Source: Lachnotalea sp041821265 (GTDB taxonomy: Bacteria; Bacillota; Clostridia; Lachnospirales; Lachnospiraceae). Taken from it: a stretch of DNA of 64,000 nucleotides. How positions within the stretch are numbered: position 1 is the stretch's first letter; every line of letters starts with the position of its first letter. Positions 15,406 to 25,025 of this stretch are shown here, piece after piece. The position numbers and the translations under genes are program-made. The stretch covers positions 14,158 to 78,157 of the forward strand of contig JBGUEQ010000019.1 in assembly GCA_041821265.1 (NCBI GenBank), written 5' to 3'. Below the pieces are notes generated by a model. The model worked only from the letters and a program-made list of their open reading frames with translations. It made no database searches and was not told the DNA's origin.

Positions 15406-18400
15406 TTGTACGAAAAAGTATCTACAAATCTCAACTTTGTTGAGAGAGAAAAAAAGACAGAAAAATTTTGGGAAGAAGAAAATATTTTTGAAAAAAGTAT
15501 AGATAGCCGAAAAGAAGGGGATACCTATACATTCTATGATGGACCACCAACGGCAAATGGTAAACCTCACATCGGTCATGTATTAACGCGTGTTATTAAG
15601 GATATGATTCCACGTTACAGAACGATGAAAGGGTATATGGTTCCAAGAAAAGCTGGATGGGATACTCACGGACTTCCAGTAGAACTTGAAGTAGAGAAGA
15701 TGCTTGGTCTTGACGGGAAAGAGCAGATTGAAGAATATGGTTTAGAACCATTTATTGAGCACTGTAAGACAAGTGTTTGGCAGTACAAAGGAATGTGGGA
15801 AGACTTTTCTGCTACCGTAGGATTTTGGGCTGATATGGAACATCCATATGTAACCTATGATAATAATTATATTGAATCTGAGTGGTGGGCATTAAAAGAA
15901 ATATGGAATAAAAAACTTCTATATAAAGGCTTTAAGATCGTTCCATATTGTCCACGTTGTGGAACACCCTTGTCTTCTCATGAAGTAGCACAAGGCTACA
16001 AAGATGTTAAAGAGAAGTCAGCAATTGCAAAATTTCCTGTGAAGGGTGAAGATGCTTATATCTTAGCATGGACAACAACACCTTGGACATTGCCATCTAA
16101 TGTAGCACTATGTGTTAATCCAAATGAGGCATATGTAAAGGTTAAATCAGAAGACAATATATATTATTTAGCAGAAGCACTCTGTGATAAAGTGTTAGGC
16201 GAAGACAATTATCAAATATTAGAGTCATATACAGGTAAGGATCTTGAATATAAAGAATATGAACCATTATTTCCATTTGCAGTAGAGAGTAGTAAAAACC
16301 AAAATAAAAAAGCATTTTATGTTACTTGTGACACATATGTAACGTTAACAGATGGTACTGGAGTGGTTCATATTGCTCCTGCATTTGGTGAAGATGATGC
16401 TAGCGTAGGAAGAAATTATGACTTACCTTTTATTCAGTTTGTAGATTCCAAAGGTGAAATGACCAAAGAAACGCAGTGGGAAGGCGTTTTCTGTAAAAAA
16501 GCCGATCCATTGGTTTTAAAAGCGTTAGAGGAAAAAGGGCTGTTATTCTCAGCGCCTAACTTTGAACATAGTTATCCTCATTGCTGGAGATGCGATACAC
16601 CACTGATTTATTATGCAAGAGAATCTTGGTTTATCAAAATGACTGCGGTAAAAGAAGAACTGATTAAGAATAATAATACAATTAACTGGATTCCAGAAAG
16701 TATAGGAAAAGGACGTTTTGGAGATTGGTTAGAAAATGTTCAAGATTGGGGAATTAGCCGTAACCGTTATTGGGGAACTCCTCTTAATGTGTGGGAATGT
16801 AACTGTGGTCATATGCATTCGATTGGTGGCATTGAAGAACTTAAATCGATGTCAGATAATTGTCCAGATAATATTGAACTACACAGACCGTACATCGATG
16901 AAGTGACAATTAAATGTCCGCAATGTGGAGAGCAGATGAAAAGAGTACCAGAAGTAGTGGATTGCTGGTTTGACTCAGGTGCAATGCCATTTGCGCAGCA
17001 CCATTATCCATTTGAGAATCAAGATTTATTTAAGGCACAATTCCCAGCAGATTTTATTTCGGAAGCGGTAGATCAGACAAGAGGATGGTTTTATTCCTTG
17101 CTTGCAGAGTCCACTATATTATTCAATCAGGCACCATATAAGAATGTTATAGTACTTGGTCATGTTCAGGATGAAAATGGACAGAAAATGTCAAAGTCCA
17201 AAGGAAATGCAGTAGATCCTTTTGATGCACTAAATGAATATGGAGCAGATGCAATTCGCTGGTATTTTTATGTTAACAGTGCACCATGGCTTCCAAATCG
17301 TTTCCACGGAAAGGCAGTAGTGGAAGGCCAGCGTAAATTTATGGGTACTCTATGGAATACGTATGCATTCTTTGTTTTATATGCTAATATTGATGAGTTT
17401 GATGCTAGCAAATATACATTAGAGTATGACAAACTAGCGGTTATGGATAAATGGCTTTTATCAAAATTAAATTCTGTAGTCAAAGCAGTAGATTCGAATC
17501 TGGACAATTACAAGATCCCAGAAGCAGCAAGAGCGTTGCAGGAATTTGTAGATGATATGAGTAATTGGTATGTTAGACGAAGTCGTGAACGTTTCTGGGC
17601 AAAGGAAATGCCACAAGATAAAATTAATGCATATATGACGCTATATACAGCATTAGTTACAATCTGTAAAACAGCAGCACCAATGATTCCATTTATGACA
17701 GAAGATATTTATCAGAACTTGGTAAGAAGCGTTGATAAAACAGCACCAGAGAGTATTCACTTATGCGATTTTCCTAAAGTAGAAGAAGCACAGATGGATA
17801 AAGAATTAGAAAAGAATATGGATGCAGTTCTAGACATCGTGGTAATGGGGCGTGCCTGCAGAAATACGGCAAATATTAAGAATCGTCAGCCAATTGGAAA
17901 TATGTTTATTAAAGCACCTTATGAATTATCTGAATTTTACAGTGAAATTATTCGTGAGGAATTAAATGTAAAAGTGGTTAAGTTCACAGAGGATGTAAGA
18001 GCATTTACATCTTATAGCTTCAAACCACAGCTTAAAACAGTAGGTCCCAAATATGGTAAAATGCTAAACCAAATTCGTCAAAAATTAGCAGAGTTAAATG
18101 GTAATGAAGCGATGGATGAGATTAATACAACAAGCGAACTTAACCTTGACATAGATGGCGAAAAAGTTGTATTATCAAAGGAAGATTTGCTAATTGACAT
18201 GGCACAAACAGAAGGCTATGTATCAGATGGTAATAATGAAATAACAGTAGTATTAGATACGAACTTAACGCCAGAACTTGTAGAGGAAGGATTTATACGA
18301 GAATTAATTAGTAAAATCCAGACGATGAGAAAAGAAGCAGGATTTGAAGTTATGGATAAGATTATTGTTTACCATGATAAAAATGAAAATATAGCTAAGA

Positions 18401-18534
18401 TTTTCAATGGTTTTTTTGAAAAGATTAAAAGTGAAGTATTAGCGGTAGACATTATAGCAGGTGACACAAAAGGTTTTGTAAAAGAATGGAATATTAATGG
18501 CGAAATGGTTATGATAGGCGTTGAAAAGCAGTAG
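15406..18534 (+). CDS. ileS: Isoleucyl-tRNA synthetase (long, eukaryote-like type)
   Basis: A 1042-residue class I synthetase that charges tRNA-Ile. The signatures are HIGH at 55-58 (GKPHIGHVL) and KMSKS at 594-598, with an editing (CP1) domain between them and an anticodon-binding domain after about 640. Length and motifs such as WGISRNRYWGTPLNVWEC place it in the IleS2-like type, a group that includes mupirocin-tolerant enzymes. I chose TTG 15406 because GGAGGAAA lies 6-7 nt upstream and the protein then begins MYEKVSTNLNFVERE as in relatives. The in-frame ATG 15391 would overlap the Shine-Dalgarno. It is controlled by the T-box upstream. Confidence 0.95.
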   Translation: MYEKVSTNLNFVEREKKTEKFWEEENIFEKSIDSRKEGDTYTFYDGPPTANGKPHIGHVLTRVIKDMIPRYRTMKGYMVPRKAGWDTHGLPVELEVEKMLGLDGKEQIEEYGLEPFIEHCKTSVWQYKGMWEDFSATVGFWADMEHPYVTYDNNYIESEWWALKEIWNKKLLYKGFKIVPYCPRCGTPLSSHEVAQGYKDVKEKSAIAKFPVKGEDAYILAWTTTPWTLPSNVALCVNPNEAYVKVKSEDNIYYLAEALCDKVLGEDNYQILESYTGKDLEYKEYEPLFPFAVESSKNQNKKAFYVTCDTYVTLTDGTGVVHIAPAFGEDDASVGRNYDLPFIQFVDSKGEMTKETQWEGVFCKKADPLVLKALEEKGLLFSAPNFEHSYPHCWRCDTPLIYYARESWFIKMTAVKEELIKNNNTINWIPESIGKGRFGDWLENVQDWGISRNRYWGTPLNVWECNCGHMHSIGGIEELKSMSDNCPDNIELHRPYIDEVTIKCPQCGEQMKRVPEVVDCWFDSGAMPFAQHHYPFENQDLFKAQFPADFISEAVDQTRGWFYSLLAESTILFNQAPYKNVIVLGHVQDENGQKMSKSKGNAVDPFDALNEYGADAIRWYFYVNSAPWLPNRFHGKAVVEGQRKFMGTLWNTYAFFVLYANIDEFDASKYTLEYDKLAVMDKWLLSKLNSVVKAVDSNLDNYKIPEAARALQEFVDDMSNWYVRRSRERFWAKEMPQDKINAYMTLYTALVTICKTAAPMIPFMTEDIYQNLVRSVDKTAPESIHLCDFPKVEEAQMDKELEKNMDAVLDIVVMGRACRNTANIKNRQPIGNMFIKAPYELSEFYSEIIREELNVKVVKFTEDVRAFTSYSFKPQLKTVGPKYGKMLNQIRQKLAELNGNEAMDEINTTSELNLDIDGEKVVLSKEDLLIDMAQTEGYVSDGNNEITVVLDTNLTPELVEEGFIRELISKIQTMRKEAGFEVMDKIIVYHDKNENIAKIFNGFFEKIKSEVLAVDIIAGDTKGFVKEWNINGEMVMIGVEKQ

Positions 18535-18561
18535 TTGAGCTGATTGTTAACATATTCATGA

Positions 18562-18650
18562 AAGGAGGTGCCCCAAAAGAGCAAATGTTTTAGCATTTGA
18601 TTAAAATGCAAACATTTAAGGCTTATTTTGGGGTGCCTTTTTGTTATATG
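18562..18650 (+). terminator. ileS terminator, long branched hairpin
   Basis: GGTGCCCCAAAA (from about 18566) pairs with TTTTGGGGTGCC (to about 18639), followed by TTTTTG. An inner stem AAATGTTT...AAACATTT stacks inside it. Confidence 0.8.
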
Positions 18651-18821
18651 GCGCGAAAGTGTCTGCAAGCAGACACTTTTTTATATAATAGGATAGTTCT
18701 ACGAACTTCCCTATTATATAAAAAGGCACTACGTGCCAAAATGCGCACCTCGTGGATAGGAAGTTTATTGCTACGCAATCCACTCGGGCGCGAGAGTGTC
18801 TGCAAGCAGACACTTTTTTAT
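18650..18821 (+). repeat. Palindrome-rich repeat region between two copies of a 35-bp repeat
   Basis: A 35-bp repeat at 18650-18684 and 18787-18821 (34/35 identical) consists of GGCGCGA, the palindrome GTGTCTGCAAGCAGACAC and T6AT. Between the copies lie three stems with the same TAC loop: AGTTC-TAC-GAACT (18695-18707), GGCAC-TAC-GTGCC (18725-18737) and ATTGC-TAC-GCAAT (18767-18779). The first is nested in 15-bp arms (18678-18692 and 18710-18724) and the last inside GTGGAT/ATCCAC. There is no coding potential. I cannot tell whether it is a mobile repeat, a set of terminators or an RNA. Confidence 0.8.
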
Positions 18822-18910
18822 CATGAAAAATAATAGAATACTTTTTATCATGGTATAAAATCGAACTTTTAGGACATACAAAAGAGTACACGAATGAAGG
18901 AGGATTTAAC

Positions 18911-21373
18911 ATGTATAATGAACAATTTGAAAAAGAAAAATTCAAAACAAGTGTTAAGGAAAGCGTTAAAAATTTCTTTCGAAAGACAATTGATGAGGCT
19001 TCGCCACTTCAAATTTTTCAAGCGGTATCTTACGCAGTCAAAGAGGTGATTATTGATAATTGGTTAGATACACAGAAACAATTTGAAGTAGATGACCCTA
19101 AGTTTGTATATTATCTCTCAATGGAATTTCTTATGGGAAGAGCATTAGGAAATAACCTGGTTAACTTGAGGGCCTATACGGAAGTAATAGAAGCACTTGA
19201 TGAGCTTGGTGTAGATATTAACACTGTAGAAGATATGGAAGCGGATGCAGCTTTAGGTAATGGTGGACTGGGCAGACTAGCAGCATGTTTCTTAGATTCG
19301 TTGGCAACTCTTGGATATCCAGCATATGGATGTGGAATTCGTTATCATTTTGGTATGTTTAAACAAAAAATAGAGAATGGGTTTCAAAAAGAAGTTCCAG
19401 ATTATTGGTTGGAGCATGGAAATCCGTTTGAACTGAAATTGACGGAATACGCAAAAGAAGTTAAATTTGGTGGTTACGTTAGAGTTGCAACAGATATAAA
19501 CGGGAGAACAAGATTTATTCAAGAAGGATATCAGGCAGTAAGAGCGGTTCCCTATGATATGCCAATAACAGGATATGGCAACGGGTTTGTTAATACATTA
19601 AGAATATGGGATGCTGAACCAATGACGCGTTTTCAACTTGATTCCTTTGAGAAAGGTGATTACCAAAAGGCAGTAGAACAAGAAAATCTTGCAAGAAATA
19701 TTTGTGAAGTATTATATCCCAATGATAACCATTATGCAGGAAAAGAATTGAGATTAAAGCAACAATATTTCTTTATTTCGGCGAGTGTACAGACAGCAAT
19801 TGAGAAATATAAAAGTACACATACGGATATAAAAAAGTTTTATGAAAAAGCAGTATTTCAATTAAATGACACACATCCTACGGTGGCGGTAGCAGAATTG
19901 ATGCGAATACTTATGGATGAAGAAGAATTAAGTTGGGAAGAAGCATGGGAAGTAACCACTAAGACATGTGCTTATACAAATCATACTATTATGTCAGAAG
20001 CACTTGAGAAATGGCCAATTGAACTTTTTTCCAGATTACTTCCACGTATTTATCAGATTGTTGAAGAAATTAATAGAAGATTTGTTCTTACCATACAAGA
20101 AAAATATCCTAATAATCAGGAAAAAATAAGAAAAATGGCTATTATTTATGACGGTCAGGTGAAAATGGCACATTTAGCAATAGCAGCTGGTTTTTCTGTA
20201 AATGGTGTGGCCAAACTTCATACAGAGATTCTGAAAAAGCAGACGCTAAAAGATTTCTATGAGATGATGCCAGAGAAATTTAATAATAAAACGAATGGAA
20301 TTACACAGAGGCGATTTCTAATGCATGGAAATTATCAACTCGCGGATTGGGTTTCTGCTCACATTGGAAAAGAATGGATTGTAGATTTACCACAAATACA
20401 CAAAATGGCAGTTTATGTGGATGATGAAAAAGCACAACAAGAATTTATGAATATAAAATATCAAAATAAAGTAAGACTTGCCAAATATATAAAGGATCAC
20501 AATGGATTAGAGGTAGATCCGCGTTCGATTTTCGATGTTCAAGTAAAAAGATTGCATGAATATAAAAGACAGCTATTAAATATTCTTCATATTATGTACT
20601 TATACAATGAAATAAAAGATAACCCTAATATGGAGTTTTACCCTAGAACATTTATATTTGGAGGAAAAGCGGCAGCAGGATATCAACGTGCGAAGTTAAC
20701 CATTAAGTTGATTAATTCAGTTGCTGAGGTCATTAATGCCGATAAATCCATTGATAATAAAATTAAAATAGTATTTATTGAAGATTATCGTGTATCGAAT
20801 GCTGAATGGATATTCGCGGCTGCTGATGTAAGCGAACAGATATCGACGGCGAGTAAAGAAGCATCTGGAACAAGTAACATGAAATTTATGTTAAATGGAG
20901 CACTGACTCTTGGTACAATGGATGGAGCAAACGTTGAAATTATTGATGAGGTAGGGGAAGAAAATGCCTTTATATTTGGAATGTCATCTGATGAAGTTAT
21001 CCAATATGAGCAAGACGGCAACTATCAGCCAATGGAAATTTTTAATAACGACCAAGATATTAGAAAAGTTTTAATGCAATTAATCAATGGATTCTATTCA
21101 CCAAATAATCCAGATTTGTTTCGAGAGATTTATAATTCCCTATTAAACACAAATTCAACAGACCGAGCAGATACTTATTTTATTTTAAAAGATTTCAAAT
21201 CATATGCAGAAGCCCAAAAAAGAGTAGAAGTTTCCTATAGAGATGAAAAGGGATGGGCGAAAAGTGCAATGTTAAATATGGCATGTTCCGGTAAGTTTAC
21301 ATCGGATAGAACGATTCAACAATATGTAGATGAAATTTGGCATTTAGATAAAATTAGTATAAAAGTAAAATAA
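18911..21373 (+). CDS. glgP: Glycogen/starch/maltodextrin phosphorylase
   Basis: An 820-residue GT35 enzyme that releases glucose-1-phosphate from alpha-1,4-glucans. The pyridoxal phosphate lysine is K658 in SGTSNMKFMLNGALTLGTMDG. Other family blocks are clear: LGNGGLGRLAACFLDSLATL (about 114-133), FQLNDTHPTVAVAELMR and VKRLHEYKRQLLN. AAGGAGG lies 8 nt before the ATG. It is a single-gene unit between the palindrome-rich region and its own terminator; no other glycogen gene is nearby. It probably mobilises storage glucan during sporulation or starvation. Confidence 0.95.
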   Translation: MYNEQFEKEKFKTSVKESVKNFFRKTIDEASPLQIFQAVSYAVKEVIIDNWLDTQKQFEVDDPKFVYYLSMEFLMGRALGNNLVNLRAYTEVIEALDELGVDINTVEDMEADAALGNGGLGRLAACFLDSLATLGYPAYGCGIRYHFGMFKQKIENGFQKEVPDYWLEHGNPFELKLTEYAKEVKFGGYVRVATDINGRTRFIQEGYQAVRAVPYDMPITGYGNGFVNTLRIWDAEPMTRFQLDSFEKGDYQKAVEQENLARNICEVLYPNDNHYAGKELRLKQQYFFISASVQTAIEKYKSTHTDIKKFYEKAVFQLNDTHPTVAVAELMRILMDEEELSWEEAWEVTTKTCAYTNHTIMSEALEKWPIELFSRLLPRIYQIVEEINRRFVLTIQEKYPNNQEKIRKMAIIYDGQVKMAHLAIAAGFSVNGVAKLHTEILKKQTLKDFYEMMPEKFNNKTNGITQRRFLMHGNYQLADWVSAHIGKEWIVDLPQIHKMAVYVDDEKAQQEFMNIKYQNKVRLAKYIKDHNGLEVDPRSIFDVQVKRLHEYKRQLLNILHIMYLYNEIKDNPNMEFYPRTFIFGGKAAAGYQRAKLTIKLINSVAEVINADKSIDNKIKIVFIEDYRVSNAEWIFAAADVSEQISTASKEASGTSNMKFMLNGALTLGTMDGANVEIIDEVGEENAFIFGMSSDEVIQYEQDGNYQPMEIFNNDQDIRKVLMQLINGFYSPNNPDLFREIYNSLLNTNSTDRADTYFILKDFKSYAEAQKRVEVSYRDEKGWAKSAMLNMACSGKFTSDRTIQQYVDEIWHLDKISIKVK

Positions 21374-21377
21374 TTGG

Positions 21378-21427
21378 AAAAAATAGCAAGTAAATGACAT
21401 AATGTTAATTTGCTTGCTATTTTTTTT
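21378..21427 (+). terminator. glgP terminator
   Basis: AAAAAATAGCAAG (21378-21390) pairs with CTTGCTATTTTTT (21413-21425). Confidence 0.85.
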
Positions 21428-21504
21428 ATGTATTTATTTACACAAATTAAAAATAATGATATGATATTTATGGAAAATTACGTTATGAGGAAATGAAGGT
21501 AATT

Positions 21505-23058
21505 ATGGAAAAAACGGATAAAAAATCGGTCGACCTACAGATAATTATTAGAATACTTATATTAGAAATTATATTTATTTTGGCATTATACAATATATTT
21601 ATTGTTATGAAGCAGGATAGATTAACTCATAATACACAAAATTGTACGATTATGGTTATGTTATTTACTTTGGCGAGTATCGGCGTTATTATTTACTTAG
21701 AGATTAAACGAAGAAAATTACGAAAAATAGAGCATGTAAATGACAATAGTGGAAAGTTGGAATATCTTTCCTTTCATGATTCGTTAACGGGGTTACCAAA
21801 TAGAGCGTACTTTGATAAAATGATTCCGGTCAAAATGTCAGAAGCTCAATTGGACAATACGAAGGTTTCGGTAGTTTTTGTCGGTTTAGATAATTTTAAA
21901 AAATTGAATGATACACTGGGGCATGTGACGGGTGATGCTATTATAAAAGAAGTGGCTAAGAGATTGTTTTCTAATACACAACAAAATATTGAAACAGTAA
22001 GATTTGGTGGAGATGAATTTATTGTTGTTAGCTCCGGTCATAAAGATATCTTTGAGATTTCTCATAGTGTGAATAATATAAAACAAGTTTTTAAAAATGG
22101 ATTTGATATTAATAATAAGAAAATTCACGTTACTGCAAGTTTAGGATATGCCGTTTATCCAGATCAAGCTCAAGAATCAAAGATGCTCTTACAATATGCT
22201 GATATTGCGATGTATCATGCGAAAGAGTTGGGCAAGAATAAAGTGCTTATGTTTAAACCTGATATGAGCAATAATATGCAAAATAGAATGTTACTAGAGC
22301 AGAAGATAGTTGAATGTATTAAAAATGATGGCTTTGAAATGTACTATCAACCACAATATGATTTCTTCAAAAATCAGTTTAGAGGATTTGAGGCATTAAT
22401 ACGATGGAATGATGAAGAACTTGGCTGGATTAGTCCTGCGATTTTTATACCGATTGCCGAAGAAAGTGGTGACATTATAGAGCTAGGTGAATGGGTTCTG
22501 AGAGAAGTATGTAGTACATGGGTTAGCTGGAAGAAAAAATATGGACATGTTGGAATTATATCCGTGAATGTATCTGCAGTTCAATTAACGAAACCGGATT
22601 TTGTAGAACTCGTAGATCGGATTATAAAAGAATATAAAATTATTCCAAATGAACTAGAACTTGAGATAACAGAAAGCGTATTTATACATGATATCGAGAG
22701 TATAATTATAACATTAAATAAATTGAAAGCAATTGGTGTTAGCTTGTCGCTAGATGATTTTGGAACAGGATATTCTTCGCTTACCTATTTAAAAGATTTG
22801 CCAATGGATACATTAAAGATAGATAAGTCCTTTATTAGTAATATAACAGAAAATAATAGGCAGGCAGAGATTACAGACGCACTCATTGAATTGGTGCATA
22901 AATTAGATATGGAGACAATTGCTGAGGGTGTTGAGACAAAAGAACAATATGATTTTTTACGTTATATGAAGTGTGATAATATTCAAGGATACTTCACAGG
23001 CAAGCCAATGAATGAACAATCAGCAGCAGAATTAATTAAAAATAAATGTTACGCATAA
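21505..23058 (+). CDS. Membrane GGDEF-EAL cyclic-di-GMP enzyme
   Basis: A 517-residue protein with two N-terminal transmembrane helices (about 12-34 and 44-65), a GGDEF domain with an intact GGDEF motif at about 168-172, and an EAL domain with FEALIRWN (E296). The EAL domain also has SVNVSAVQL, ELEITESVF, LDDFGTGYSSL and EGVETKEQ, so the phosphodiesterase metal and catalytic residues look complete. Either activity may dominate in vivo. Cyclic-di-GMP commonly opposes motility, and the late flagellar cluster lies 13 kb away, but no direct link is seen. Start: ATG 21505 with GAAGGT upstream; the in-frame ATG 21493 is the alternative. Confidence 0.9.
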   Translation: MEKTDKKSVDLQIIIRILILEIIFILALYNIFIVMKQDRLTHNTQNCTIMVMLFTLASIGVIIYLEIKRRKLRKIEHVNDNSGKLEYLSFHDSLTGLPNRAYFDKMIPVKMSEAQLDNTKVSVVFVGLDNFKKLNDTLGHVTGDAIIKEVAKRLFSNTQQNIETVRFGGDEFIVVSSGHKDIFEISHSVNNIKQVFKNGFDINNKKIHVTASLGYAVYPDQAQESKMLLQYADIAMYHAKELGKNKVLMFKPDMSNNMQNRMLLEQKIVECIKNDGFEMYYQPQYDFFKNQFRGFEALIRWNDEELGWISPAIFIPIAEESGDIIELGEWVLREVCSTWVSWKKKYGHVGIISVNVSAVQLTKPDFVELVDRIIKEYKIIPNELELEITESVFIHDIESIIITLNKLKAIGVSLSLDDFGTGYSSLTYLKDLPMDTLKIDKSFISNITENNRQAEITDALIELVHKLDMETIAEGVETKEQYDFLRYMKCDNIQGYFTGKPMNEQSAAELIKNKCYA

Positions 23059-23059
23059 G

Positions 23060-23092
23060 AAAGCAGAGTAGGTTAATATACTCTGCTTTTTC
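23060..23092 (+). terminator. Terminator of the GGDEF-EAL gene
   Basis: AAAGCAGAGTA pairs with TACTCTGCTTTTT (23060-23091). Confidence 0.85.
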
Positions 23093-23127
23093 GCATATAT
23101 TGTTAAGAAGAAGCAGGAGATGCGTAC

Positions 23128-24039
23128 ATGAAAAAATTTTATAAAAATATAATTTCAATTATTATTATTATACTATTGTTGCCATATGTAATTACTACTA
23201 CGTTCAAAGGAGGGATTAATTTTGCCAAAGAGGATAACACAGTAAGTACAAAGACAGTATTAGTTTATGATAATAAAGTAAAATTAAATCTTGATATTGA
23301 ACAATATATTATTGGGGTAGTTGCTTCACAAATTCCGATCTATTACGAAAAAGAAGCAATGAAAGCTCAAGCAGTTATTGCCAGAACTTCTGTGATTAAA
23401 AAAATTGGAAATAGAGAAAGTATTAATACAAGCGAAATGAACTTAGGGTATATGAATATGGTACAAATGGAAGAATATTGGGGATATGATAGGTTTTTTG
23501 AATATTATAATATGTTAGAAGAAATTGTAAATGGGACGAAAGGAGAAGTGCTTGAATACGAAGGAAATCCAATTGAAGCTGCGTTTCATGCAGTGAGTAT
23601 AGGAACTACAAGAAGTGGTGCTAGTGCGATGAATAATGATGATTATCCCTATCTAACGAGTGTGAAAAGTGAAAAAGATGTGGAATCTGAAGATTATATG
23701 ACGACAATTACTACTTCCTTTGAAAAAATAAGCGATATATTCCAAGACAATATTACAGAATTACCAGAAATTATCTCATCAGATGAGTTGGGCTATGTAG
23801 AAAAAATTAAAATAAATAATCAAATAATTAGTGGAGAAAAATTTAGAAAAAAACTTTCACTTCCATCCGCATGTTTTGAAATGAAACTAGTATCAGGAGC
23901 AATAAAAATAACGGTAATAGGAAAAGGTCATGGTTTGGGACTTAGCCAATATGGAGCGAATGAAATGGCCAAAGAGGGAAAAAATTATATAGATATATTA
24001 AATTATTATTATCAAAATATCAATATAGTAAATGAATAA
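23128..24039 (+). CDS. spoIID: Stage II sporulation protein D
   Basis: A 303-residue membrane-anchored lytic transglycosylase of the SpoIID/LytB family that helps dissolve septal peptidoglycan for engulfment. An N-terminal transmembrane segment (about 7-27) is followed by the core: LDIEQYIIGVVASQIPI (E55 region), EAMKAQAVIARTS, VEAAFHAVS-type NPIEAAFHAVSIGTT and the C-terminal GKGHGLGLSQYGANEMAKEG. It is followed directly by a LytM-domain gene, the usual spoIID-spoIIQ neighbourhood in Clostridia. GGAGA lies upstream of the ATG. Mother-cell (sigma-E) expression is expected from the family; I did not identify the promoter. Confidence 0.92.
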   Translation: MKKFYKNIISIIIIILLLPYVITTTFKGGINFAKEDNTVSTKTVLVYDNKVKLNLDIEQYIIGVVASQIPIYYEKEAMKAQAVIARTSVIKKIGNRESINTSEMNLGYMNMVQMEEYWGYDRFFEYYNMLEEIVNGTKGEVLEYEGNPIEAAFHAVSIGTTRSGASAMNNDDYPYLTSVKSEKDVESEDYMTTITTSFEKISDIFQDNITELPEIISSDELGYVEKIKINNQIISGEKFRKKLSLPSACFEMKLVSGAIKITVIGKGHGLGLSQYGANEMAKEGKNYIDILNYYYQNINIVNE

Positions 24040-24118
24040 AATCTGATAATCGGGCAAACCTATGACTAAAGAGGATAAGTTTTGCTTATTTCTTTAACTT
24101 AAAGCAGAGGTGATTATT

Positions 24119-24988
24119 ATGATGAGAAAAAATTTTACGGGAAAGTTTAAGAACAAAGTAGCAGTTGTTGGTGCAATCGCATTTGTAGCAGTTTCAGCTG
24201 CGGTCGTAGGAACCAATCTATTATCATCAGACAATACAAAAGATGATAGTACAAACCTTGTTGATTTAAATGAGTTACCAGACACTGCACAAGCCACTAC
24301 GAGCAATGAAGAGACAAAAGTAGACACAGTGGCAGAAGAAAATATTCAAGCAAATAATTATTCGCCAGAGGAATTTGGTATGGATAATGTAATGGACGCA
24401 ACAGATGAAGTGAAGGAAGAGACGGATGAAAGTGCTCTGTTAGACAAAGTAGGTGTGAATGATAGCGTATCAGAGGAAGACGATACGGCTATAGCAAGTA
24501 ATGACACAGTTGCAACAAATGATGATGCAAAGAAGCAAACAACAGTTTCTACAGCAGCAATCCAAACACCAAATTTTCAAGCAGAAAATAAAATGGTGTG
24601 GCCAGTATCCGGCAATGTTCTAATTAACTATAGCATGGATAGCACTGTTTATTTTGCAACATTAAACCAATACAAATATAATTCAGCATTAATTATTCAA
24701 GGGGACGTTAATACAAAAGTAAGTGCAGCAGCAGATGGTGTGGTTGAGGAGATTTATACAAATGAGGAAACGGGTATTACAATGAAAGTAAATCTTGGAA
24801 ATGGCTATACCGCTATTTATGGACAATTGAAAGAAACGTTAGTAAAGCAAGGGGATGTTATTGCAAAAGGATCTGCTATAGGTTATATCAGTGAACCAAC
24901 TAAGTATTATAGTGTAGAAGGTAGTAATCTTTATTTTAAAGTAATGAAAGATAATTCACCAGTCAATCCTATGAATTATTTAGAATAG
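24119..24988 (+). CDS. spoIIQ: SpoIIQ-like protein with a degenerate LytM (M23) domain
   Basis: A 289-residue protein with one transmembrane segment (about 14-36), an acidic Thr/Ser/Asp linker (40-155) and a C-terminal LytM-like fold (about 165-289: MVWPVSGNVLINYSMD, GDVNTKVSAAADGVVEEIYT, GNGYTAIYGQL, KGSAIGYI). The zinc ligands of active M23 peptidases appear lost: the usual Hx3D position reads N/S, HxH is YGQ, and the last strand is LYFKV. It is therefore probably catalytically dead, as in Bacillus subtilis SpoIIQ, whose partner is SpoIIIAH. The start is ATG 24119 with AGAGGTG 6 nt upstream, not the in-frame GTG at 24110 within that Shine-Dalgarno. Confidence 0.85.
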   Translation: MMRKNFTGKFKNKVAVVGAIAFVAVSAAVVGTNLLSSDNTKDDSTNLVDLNELPDTAQATTSNEETKVDTVAEENIQANNYSPEEFGMDNVMDATDEVKEETDESALLDKVGVNDSVSEEDDTAIASNDTVATNDDAKKQTTVSTAAIQTPNFQAENKMVWPVSGNVLINYSMDSTVYFATLNQYKYNSALIIQGDVNTKVSAAADGVVEEIYTNEETGITMKVNLGNGYTAIYGQLKETLVKQGDVIAKGSAIGYISEPTKYYSVEGSNLYFKVMKDNSPVNPMNYLE

Positions 24989-24990
24989 TG

Positions 24991-25019
24991 TTAACAAAAA
25001 TTAATATTTTGAATATAAT
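24991..25019 (+). promoter_or_regulatory. Sigma-A promoter preceding a non-coding region
   Basis: TTAACA at 24991-24996, a 17-nt spacer, TATAAT at 25014-25019. No gene starts behind it before the terminator at 25166-25200. A second TATAAT lies at 25025-25030. Confidence 0.6.
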
Positions 25020-25025
25020 AACTAT

